Positions 22,827 to 27,858 of a DNA stretch of 27,858 bases are shown here, piece by piece. The translations under genes were made by a program, and so were the position numbers. A model generated the notes under the pieces. That model did not search any database, was not told where the DNA came from, and saw only the letters and a list, made by a program, of their open reading frames with translations. This stretch comes from Actinomycetota bacterium (lineage in GTDB: Bacteria; Actinomycetota; Acidimicrobiia; IMCC26256; JACDBD01). Within the stretch, counting starts at the first letter, position 1, and each line of letters opens with the position of its first letter. The DNA lies in contig JACDBD010000284.1 of assembly GCA_013695115.1 (NCBI GenBank), forward strand, positions 1-27,858. Direction: 5' to 3'.

Positions 22827-23473
22827 GGTTGGGCCTGCTTTCTTTGGTCGGGGCGGCCGAGGCCGTACGTCATGGATTCGCACACGTGGTCGACGAGAGT
22901 GTCGACGTCGGGCCACGGGAACTCGGGCAGGGAGATCAGCAGCGATGTCATGCCGTGCGCGGCTGCCCACAGACCGGTGGCGACGAGGAAAGGCTCGAGC
23001 CCGGGACGAAGCAGGCCGGCGCCGATGGCGCGCTCGACCGCCTCGACGAGGTGCAGGAAGGCCAGGCTGCCGGGCATGTTCGAGAGGTCGATGGGGTCGG
23101 CAACGCCGGCCGCCTTGCCCATGAAGAGGATGCGGTACTGCTCGGGGTTGTCCAGCCCGAACTGGACGTAGGCGCGCGCCCGTCGGCGCAGCGACTCGAC
23201 CGGGTCGTCGGTGGTGTTGCCGGCCCGTTCCACGACCTCGTCGAAGGCGGCGAAGCTCCGCTCGCAGACCGCCCGGATGAGCGCCTCCTTGTCGGCGTAG
23301 TGGAGGTAGATCGACGGGGGAGTAACACCCACCGCGTCGGCAATGGCGCGCATCGAGACCGCGTCGGCGTCGCGCGCCTCGATGAGCAGGCGCTCGGCGG
23401 TATCGAGGATGACCTCGCGCAGCTTCGAGCCCTCGCCGCGGCGGGCCCTGGTGCGGGGGCGGACGGCCGTCAC
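22823..23473 (-). CDS. TetR/AcrR-family transcriptional regulator
   Basis: Dimeric one-component repressor, 216 residues. The N-terminal helix-turn-helix is typical: I-L-D-T-A-E-R-L-L, A-V-S-M-R-A-I-A-D-A-V-G-V-T-P-P-S-I-Y-L, then H-Y-A-D-K-E-A-L. The ligand-binding domain includes R-A-R-A-Y-V-Q-F-G-L-D-N-P-E-Q-Y-R-I-L-F, as in TetR proteins of the WHG/C-terminal type. GTG start at 23473 overlaps the stop of the upstream MMPL-like stub (GTGA), and its stop overlaps the carotenoid oxygenase ATG. The likely ligand and the regulated genes are unknown; the direct-repeat site at 23624-23644 is a candidate operator for autoregulation. Confidence 0.93.
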   Translation of the reverse strand: MTAVRPRTRARRGEGSKLREVILDTAERLLIEARDADAVSMRAIADAVGVTPPSIYLHYADKEALIRAVCERSFAAFDEVVERAGNTTDDPVESLRRRARAYVQFGLDNPEQYRILFMGKAAGVADPIDLSNMPGSLAFLHLVEAVERAIGAGLLRPGLEPFLVATGLWAAAHGMTSLLISLPEFPWPDVDTLVDHVCESMTYGLGRPDQRKQAQP

Positions 23474-23610
23474 GGCGCCCCCACGTCTTCGAGGACACGC
23501 CGGTCACTCACGCCCGACCCGAAGACCGCCGCCGCGATCAGGAACAGCGCCGTGCCGGCGAGGACGAGCTTCCGGCGGCGGACGGTGAACCGGCCGAGGC
23601 GTGAGAGCAC
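23470..23610 (-). pseudogene. MMPL/RND transporter N-terminal stub
   Basis: A 46-codon ORF from GTG at 23610 reads M-L-S-R-L-G-R-F-T-V-R-R-R-K-L-V-L-A-G-T, then A-L-F-L-I-A-A-A-V-F-G-S-G-V-S-D-R and nine more residues to a TGA. The first 36 residues look like the start of an MMPL-type lipid exporter (basic R-R-R before the first membrane helix, then G-S-G-V-S-D-R), whose full length is near 700-900. It ends where the large periplasmic domain would begin. AGGGG lies 8 nt before the GTG. It is coupled by GTGA to the TetR gene, so it may now serve as a leader peptide or small membrane protein rather than be silent. Confidence 0.5.
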
Positions 23611-23623
23611 GGGCGACCCCTGC

Positions 23624-23644
23624 TAAGTGAACGCCGTTAAGTGA
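23624..23644. promoter_or_regulatory. Candidate operator upstream of the TetR operon
   Basis: Two direct repeats TAAGTGA (23624-23630 and 23638-23644) flank ACGCCGT; the centre is the inverted repeat AACG-C-CGTT (23630-23638). It lies 13 nt before the first start codon of the operon, where an autoregulated TetR promoter would be expected. Confidence 0.4.
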
Positions 23645-23709
23645 CAGGGCCAGTCTGTGCCGGCCCGGGCCGGATTGCTAGATGACGTCGGTCACCTTCC
23701 TCGGTCGGG

Positions 23710-23787
23710 CTCGCTCGGCGGCCGGGCCATCCTCGACCGGGCTGGCCGGCCGCCGCCCTAGCGGGACGCTCGCCGCTCCCGCGCAAT
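23710..23787. repeat. Intergenic hairpin repeat, copy B
   Basis: Same element as at 694-753: CTCGCTCGGCGGC (23710-23722), a long imperfect stem CGGCGGCCGG with CCGGCCGCCG, then GCCGCCGCCCT (23749-23759) and the 25-bp block at 23763-23787. The loop is longer than in copy A, so the stem arms are conserved and the loop is not. It occupies most of the gap between the TetR operon and the nitrobindin-like gene. Confidence 0.7.
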
Positions 23788-23835
23788 TCACGGCTCGAGT
23801 CGCCGGATGGCGGGCCTTCCGGAAAGACTCGACGC

Positions 23836-24312
23836 GTGCCCACTGCTCCTGTGCTGCATCCCGATCTCGAGGCGCTGGCGGTGCTGCTGGGGGAATGGCA
23901 GGGCGTCGGTCGGGGCGGGTTCCCGACGATCGACGACTTCGAGTACCGGGAGGAGACCAGGTTCGGGCACTTGGGGAAGCCGTATCTCACGTACTCGCAG
24001 AGCACGTGGCGCCTACCGGCGGGGGAGGTCGTTCACGGCGAGGTGGGTTTCTGGCGTCCGCAGCCCGGCGGCCGGGTCGAACTCGTGGTGGCCCACCCGA
24101 GCGGCGTGGTCGAGGTCGGTGAAGGCACGGTGCGCGCCGGCCACATCGAGCTCGCCAGCACGACTGTCGCCGGGACCGGATCGGCCAAGGAGGTCACCGA
24201 GATCCGCCGAGTGGTCGACGTCTCGGAGGACACGCTGCGCTACCGCCTCGAGATGGCGGCAGTCGGCCAGAGCCTCGGCTTCCACCTCGAAGCCGAGTTG
24301 TACCGCACCTAG
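23836..24312 (+). CDS. Nitrobindin-like haem-binding beta-barrel protein (THAP4/FABP-like)
   Basis: A 158-residue all-beta protein of the nitrobindin family, which binds ferric haem in a lipocalin-like ten-stranded barrel and reacts with nitric oxide/peroxynitrite. The N-terminal signature G-E-W-Q-G-V-G-R-G-G-F-P-T-I (19-32) and E-E-T-R-F-G-H, the segment G-F-W-R-P, and the C-terminal G-F-H-L-E-A-E-L-Y-R with the presumed proximal His150 are seen. The GTG start has only a weak GGAAAG 9 nt upstream and a poor -10-like AAGACT 6 nt upstream. It is followed by an SDR gene 22 nt later. Confidence 0.9.
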   Translation: MPTAPVLHPDLEALAVLLGEWQGVGRGGFPTIDDFEYREETRFGHLGKPYLTYSQSTWRLPAGEVVHGEVGFWRPQPGGRVELVVAHPSGVVEVGEGTVRAGHIELASTTVAGTGSAKEVTEIRRVVDVSEDTLRYRLEMAAVGQSLGFHLEAELYRT

Positions 24313-24334
24313 AGTCCGCGCCGGGAGGTACCGC

Positions 24335-25183
24335 ATGGAACAGCTGGAGGGCAAGGTCGCGGTCGTCACCGGCGGCGCGAGCGGGATCGGGCGCGCCCTG
24401 GCTGAGCGGTTCGCGGCCGAGGGCATGAAGCTCGTGCTCGCCGACGTCGAGGAAGGCGCGCTCGCGGCCACGGCGAAGGAGCTGGCCGACGGCGGCGCGG
24501 ACACGCGCGGGGTCGTCACCGACGTCGCCGACAGGGGCTCGGTCGACGCGCTCGCGACGCGCACGCTCGAGGAGTTCGGCGCGGTCCACGTCGTGTGCAA
24601 CAACGCCGGCGTCGGTGGTCTCGGCCACCCGACCTGGGACGGCCCGCTGAGCGCGTGGGAGTGGGTCCTGGGCGTGAATCTCTGGGGCGTGATCCACGGG
24701 ATTCGGGCGTTCGTGCCCGCCCTTGTCGAGCAGGACGAGGGCCATGTGGTCAACACCGCGTCGATGGCGGGGCTGGCGGCGATGCCCTTCATGGGTCCGT
24801 ACACCACGACCAAGCACGCGGTGGTCGGGCTCTCCGAGGTGCTGTTCCACGAGCTCGGGGTGCGGGGGTCGGCGGTCGGGGTCTCGGTGCTGTGCCCGAA
24901 CTTCCTCCGGACCAACATCTTCGACTCCGATCGCAACTGGCCCAGCCGGCTGGGCGAGTCGCCCGGGCGTCCCGACGAGCCCGGGGCGCAGTTCATCTTC
25001 GACGCCGGTCAGGCCCTGCTCGAGTCGAGCCCCAACCCGTCGATGCTCGCCGAGGCCACCGTGGACGCGATCCGCGGGCGGCGGTTCGTGGTGCTCAGCG
25101 ACTCGGACGCGGCCGCGCAGGCGATGGCGACGCGTCGCGACGTCGTCGTGGATGGCGTGGCGCCGACGCTCGGTTTCGGATGA
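24335..25183 (+). CDS. Short-chain dehydrogenase/reductase (SDR)
   Basis: Classical NAD(P)-dependent SDR of 282 residues. Glycine motif G-G-A-S-G-I-G (13-19), acidic D-V-E after the second strand (favours NAD), N-N-A-G, catalytic serine in N-T-A-S-M-A-G and Y-T-T-T-K (Tyr156, Lys160). The ATG is preceded by GGGAGG with 6 nt spacing. Its TGA overlaps the next ATG (ATGA), so it is coupled to the Gfo/Idh/MocA gene. Substrate unknown. Confidence 0.92.
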   Translation: MEQLEGKVAVVTGGASGIGRALAERFAAEGMKLVLADVEEGALAATAKELADGGADTRGVVTDVADRGSVDALATRTLEEFGAVHVVCNNAGVGGLGHPTWDGPLSAWEWVLGVNLWGVIHGIRAFVPALVEQDEGHVVNTASMAGLAAMPFMGPYTTTKHAVVGLSEVLFHELGVRGSAVGVSVLCPNFLRTNIFDSDRNWPSRLGESPGRPDEPGAQFIFDAGQALLESSPNPSMLAEATVDAIRGRRFVVLSDSDAAAQAMATRRDVVVDGVAPTLGFG

Positions 25184-26178
25184 GCGAGCGGCCGCTGCGC
25201 ATCGGGACACTCGGCGCGGCTCGGATCGCCCCGGCCGCCATTGTCAAGCCGGCACGCGACGTCGACGACGCCGAGCTGTTCGCGGTCGCCGCCCGCGACC
25301 CGGCCAAGGCGGCGAAGTTCGCCCGCAAGCACGGTGTTCCACGCGTCCACGACACCTACGACGCGCTGCTCGCCGACGACGAGATCGACGCGGTGTACAA
25401 CCCGCTGCCGAACGGTTTGCACGGTGTGTGGACGCTGCGGGCGATCGCCGCCGGCAAGCCCGTGCTGTGCGAGAAGCCCCTCACCGCCAACGCGGCCGAG
25501 GCCGAGCAGGTAGCCGCGGCCGCCGAGGAGGCTGGCCTCGTGGTGATGGAGGCGTTCCACTACCGCTACCACCCGCTGGCGGCGCGCATGAAGGAGATCG
25601 TCGACTCGGGCGAGCTCGGCTCCGTGCGTCGCCTCGAGTCGTGGATGTGCATCCCGCTCCCGTTGTTCAAGGACATCCGTTACCGGCTCGACCTCGCCGG
25701 CGGCGCGGTGATGGACGTCGGCTGTTATGGAATCCACCAGCTGCGGGTCCTTGCCGGCGCCGAGCCCACTGTGACCGCCGCCCGCGCCCGGCTGCGGTCC
25801 CCGCAGGTGGACCGGTGGATGCAGGCCGATTTCGAGTGGGCCGACGGCCGAACCGGTCAGATGACCTGCGCGCTGTGGTCGGCCTCTCTGCTCAAGGTGG
25901 CCGTCCGGGTGACCGGCGCGGAGGGCGAGATGCGCGTGCTCAATCCGGCGCGACCCCAGTCGTTCCACCGCCTGACGGTGCGCACGAAGGCGGGGAAGCG
26001 CCGCGAGCGCGTCAAGGGCGACGCGACGTACACGTACCAGCTGCGGGCGTTCGTCGCCGCCGCCCGTGACGGCGCGCCGGTCCTGACCCCGCTGTCCGAC
26101 TCGGTGGCCAACATGCGCGTCATCGACGATGTCTACCGGAAGGCGGGCCTCGAGCCGCGCTCGCCCTCCGCGGCCTGA
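25180..26178 (+). CDS. Gfo/Idh/MocA-family oxidoreductase
   Basis: NAD(P)-dependent oxidoreductase of the glucose-fructose oxidoreductase / inositol dehydrogenase family, 332 residues. Rossmann start R-I-G-T-L-G-A-A-R-I-A; D-A-V-Y-N-P-L-P-N-G-L-H; the C-E-K-P-L motif with Lys99; E-A-F-H-Y-R-Y-H-P-L; and G-G-A-V-M-D-V-G-C-Y-G-I-H-Q-L-R, the region with the catalytic Asp and His. The F-H-Y-R-H-P pattern resembles dihydrodiol/D-xylose dehydrogenases. It is co-transcribed with the SDR, consistent with oxidation or epimerisation of a polyol or sugar-like substrate, which is inference. Confidence 0.92.
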   Translation: MSERPLRIGTLGAARIAPAAIVKPARDVDDAELFAVAARDPAKAAKFARKHGVPRVHDTYDALLADDEIDAVYNPLPNGLHGVWTLRAIAAGKPVLCEKPLTANAAEAEQVAAAAEEAGLVVMEAFHYRYHPLAARMKEIVDSGELGSVRRLESWMCIPLPLFKDIRYRLDLAGGAVMDVGCYGIHQLRVLAGAEPTVTAARARLRSPQVDRWMQADFEWADGRTGQMTCALWSASLLKVAVRVTGAEGEMRVLNPARPQSFHRLTVRTKAGKRRERVKGDATYTYQLRAFVAAARDGAPVLTPLSDSVANMRVIDDVYRKAGLEPRSPSAA

Positions 26179-26181
26179 CCG

Positions 26182-26967
26182 CTACAGGTCGACGTCGACG
26201 ACCAAGGGCGCGTGGTCGGAGGGCAGCTTGCCCTTGCGGGCGTTGCGGTCGACCAGCGCCCAGGTGACGCGGTCGGCGAGCGGTTGGGTCACGAGCACGA
26301 GGTCGATGCGCATGCCCCGGTGCTCATGGAAGTCGCCCCGCCGGTAGTCCCAGTACGTGAAGAGCCGGTCCTGGTCGTAGAGAACGCGGAACGCATCCAC
26401 CAAGCCCCAGTCGCGGAGACGGGCCACCGCGTCGCGCTCGGGGCCGGTGACGTGCGTCGAGTTCTTGAACGCGGCGGGCTTCCAGACGTCGCGATCCTCG
26501 GGCGCGACGTTGAAGTCCCCGAGGATCGCGAGGGCCTCGGTGGTCTCGCTCGTCGCCGCCAGCCAGGTGCGCAGGCACTCGAGCCAGGCGAGCTTGCGGT
26601 CGTAGAACTCGGTGCCGACCTCCCGCCCGTTGGGCACGTACACGTTCACGATGCGCACGCCGCCGCACGTCGCGGCCAGCAGACGGGCGTCACCCTCGTA
26701 GGGGTCGACCATCTCGTCCGACCCCTCGAACCCCGTGGTCACCTTCTCGATCCCGCCCTTCGAGAGGATCGCCACGCCGTTCCACCGGCCCGGCCCGTGG
26801 TGCACGGAGTCGTAGCCGAGGGCGGAGAACGCGAGCTGCGGGAACGTCTCGTCCGAGAGCTTGGTCTCCTGGAGGCAGAGGACATCGGGCTGCGCGTACT
26901 CGAGCCACTCCTCGACGCGCGGGAGGCGGGCCTTGAGCGAGTTGACGTTCCAGGTCGCGAGCCGCAT
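26182..26967 (-). CDS. xth: Exodeoxyribonuclease III (AP endonuclease)
   Basis: Mg-dependent 3'-5' exonuclease and AP endonuclease of the EEP superfamily for base-excision repair, 261 residues. The N-terminal M-R-L-A-T-W-N-V-N-S-L-K motif, L-C-L-Q-E-T-K-L with catalytic Glu34, N-V-Y-V-P-N-G, I-L-G-D-F-N-V-A-P-E-D (Asp/Asn of the active site), F-T-Y-W-D-Y-R and the C-terminal S-D-H-A-P-L-V (catalytic His) are all present. The ATG at 26967 has a TAGGTT box 10 nt upstream. It ends 3 nt after the convergent oxidoreductase stop. Confidence 0.96.
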   Translation of the reverse strand: MRLATWNVNSLKARLPRVEEWLEYAQPDVLCLQETKLSDETFPQLAFSALGYDSVHHGPGRWNGVAILSKGGIEKVTTGFEGSDEMVDPYEGDARLLAATCGGVRIVNVYVPNGREVGTEFYDRKLAWLECLRTWLAATSETTEALAILGDFNVAPEDRDVWKPAAFKNSTHVTGPERDAVARLRDWGLVDAFRVLYDQDRLFTYWDYRRGDFHEHRGMRIDLVLVTQPLADRVTWALVDRNARKGKLPSDHAPLVVDVDL

Positions 26968-26991
26968 CGGGGAATCGAACCTACCGGACGG

Positions 26992-27357
26992 TCAGGCCTC
27001 GACGTACCGGGGGTTCGCAACCAGGAGCTTTGCCCGCACCGACTCGCGAACGACCGCGGTGACCTCGTCGCGGCGCTCGTCGAGCGAGCCGTCGCGGACG
27101 GCCCGGGCGAGCTCGGCGGTCAGGGCGTCGGCCTCTCCGTCGTGTCCGAGCAACTCGCACAGACGCGTCCGCTCGGCTGCCTCGAGCTCGGGTCCCAGCG
27201 TGAGCTCACGCTCCACCATCCCGAGCACGTTGACCGCGACGCGAGCATGGAACGAGACCCGACCGGGCAGCTCCTCGCGTCCGACCACGTCGCGCTCGAG
27301 GAACTCCCCGACCGCCTCCACGAGCTCGGCCGCGGTCGGGCGGGGCCGGAGGGTCAT
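26992..27357 (-). CDS. DUF6285-family protein
   Basis: A 121-residue protein of the DUF6285 family, mostly helical: R-P-T-A-A-E-L-V-E-A-V-G-E-F-L-E-R-D-V, then R-V-S-F-H-A-R-V-A-V-N-V-L-G-M-V-E-R-E-L, ending V-R-A-K-L-L-V-A-N-P-R-Y. The role is unknown, but in actinobacteria and proteobacteria it is regularly found with an APH-fold phosphotransferase and acyl-CoA dehydrogenases, suggesting a shared lipid or acyl-CoA function. The ATG at 27357 overlaps the stop of the upstream phosphotransferase (ATGA). Confidence 0.85.
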   Translation of the reverse strand: MTLRPRPTAAELVEAVGEFLERDVVGREELPGRVSFHARVAVNVLGMVERELTLGPELEAAERTRLCELLGHDGEADALTAELARAVRDGSLDERRDEVTAVVRESVRAKLLVANPRYVEA

Positions 27358-27858
27358 GCGATGAGCTCCAGGAGATCCCATTCGGTCTCGGGTACCCGGC
27401 GGCCGATGGCCGCCAGCTCCACCGACCGCACCATCCCGTGCAGGTGGGTGTAGGCCTGCACCTTGCAGATCACGCCCCACTTCAGGTTGCCGAACGCCTC
27501 CCAGTACCGCAGGCGTTCGAGGTCGACGTCGGCGCCGCCGGCGTTGCGGTAGCCCTCGAGGAGATCGTCGGTCTCTCCGAAACCGCCTACGCGACGGTCC
27601 GTGATGCCGAACCGCCACGACTTCACGCACAACCACCCGAGGTCCTCGACCGGATCGCCGAGGTGGGCCAGCTCCCAATCGAGCACGGCCCGGATGCCGT
27701 CCGGTCCCACCACGAAGTTCCCGTTGCGGAAATCGCCGTGGACGAGCGCGGGAGGGCCGTCGTCAGTTGCGCGATCCTCCAGCCACCGCAACCCGAGCTC
27801 GAATGCCGGATGAGGCTGGGGGAGCGCGGGGAGCGTGCCCGGGTCGAGAGCGTGGATG
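27354..27858 (-). CDS. APH-fold phosphotransferase family protein, C-terminal part
   Basis: Kinase-like phosphotransferase (aminoglycoside phosphotransferase fold, ACAD10/11-kinase type), of which 167 residues lie in the window; the N-lobe is beyond the right edge. The catalytic loop V-H-G-D-F-R-N-G-N-F and the metal-binding A-V-L-D-W-E-L-A-H-L-G-D-P are clear. It does not indicate aminoglycoside resistance: this subgroup in association with DUF6285 and acyl-CoA dehydrogenases is thought to phosphorylate hydroxyacyl-CoA or similar substrates. The stop overlaps the DUF6285 start by 4 nt. Confidence 0.9.
   Translation of the reverse strand, partial: IHALDPGTLPALPQPHPAFELGLRWLEDRATDDGPPALVHGDFRNGNFVVGPDGIRAVLDWELAHLGDPVEDLGWLCVKSWRFGITDRRVGGFGETDDLLEGYRNAGGADVDLERLRYWEAFGNLKWGVICKVQAYTHLHGMVRSVELAAIGRRVPETEWDLLELIA

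Noticed and set aside
23470..23472. TGA of the MMPL stub as a second selenocysteine codon
   Set aside because: The reading frame after it (antisense to no known domain) does not continue an MMPL sequence, no suitable hairpin with a G-containing loop was seen, and the codon is explained by the GTGA overlap with the TetR start.
27354..27858. Aminoglycoside resistance gene
   Set aside because: The APH fold is widespread; the pairing with DUF6285 indicates the acyl-CoA-associated subgroup.

Overview
The window is a dense, very GC-rich, mostly third-position G/C bacterial chromosome segment. The gene set points to a high-GC actinobacterium, most likely the class Acidimicrobiia: a WS/DGAT-type acyltransferase, an F420-type luciferase-like oxidoreductase, an acyl-CoA dehydrogenase of the ACAD10/11 type, a DUF6285 protein paired with an APH-fold phosphotransferase, DUF3566, a DsbA-like protein with the actinobacterial W-D-Y-R-x-P-F-A-R-N signature, and many GTG starts. 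The taxonomic call is inference. I see no tRNA, rRNA, CRISPR array, transposase, phage gene or origin, and no gene-free stretch longer than 300 bases.

Layout. 1-2934 is a run on the minus strand: the N-terminal half of a WS/DGAT acyltransferase (cut by the window edge), a DsbA-like thioredoxin-fold protein, a PAP2 phosphatase and a RecB/Cas4-like nuclease. 3002-4012 is an LLM-class F420 oxidoreductase. 4014-4901 is an alpha/beta hydrolase on the minus strand. 4955-7916 is an envelope cluster (DUF3566 membrane protein, a 60-residue ORF, a bifunctional class A PBP). 7939-10149 holds a SnoaL-like protein, a MEST-like alpha/beta hydrolase and an SDR. 10159-13538 (minus) holds an uncharacterised protein, a cytochrome P450 and an acyl-CoA carboxylase carboxyltransferase subunit. 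13575-14629 holds a histidine phosphatase and a second SnoaL-like protein. 14654-17148 (minus) holds an acyl-CoA dehydrogenase and a geranylgeranyl-reductase-like flavoprotein. 17192-20743 holds an ABC exporter pair and etfB-etfA. 20805-23610 (minus) holds a SHOCT protein and an operon made of an MMPL-like stub, a TetR regulator and a carotenoid oxygenase. 23836-26178 holds a nitrobindin-like protein, an SDR and a Gfo/Idh/MocA oxidoreductase. 26182-27858 (minus) holds exonuclease III, DUF6285 and a phosphotransferase cut by the right edge. ETF, acyl-CoA dehydrogenase and carboxylase suggest active acyl-CoA oxidation, with ETF as the electron acceptor for the dehydrogenase.

Main discovery. The DsbA-like gene (795-1385, minus) has an in-frame TGA exactly where the family carries its redox-active cysteine. 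A strong ribosome-binding site and GTG start lie 12 codons upstream, and a perfect 6-bp hairpin with a GGUC loop lies 29 nt downstream of the UGA, in the right place for a bacterial SECIS element. I read this as a selenoprotein that ordinary gene callers would truncate to start at 1319, losing its active site. Secondary observations: a recurring TANNNT box 6-8 nt before many start codons (leaderless transcripts), an operator-like palindrome on the acyl-CoA dehydrogenase promoter, an MMPL transporter stub coupled to a TetR gene, and a pair of intergenic repeats 23 kb apart.
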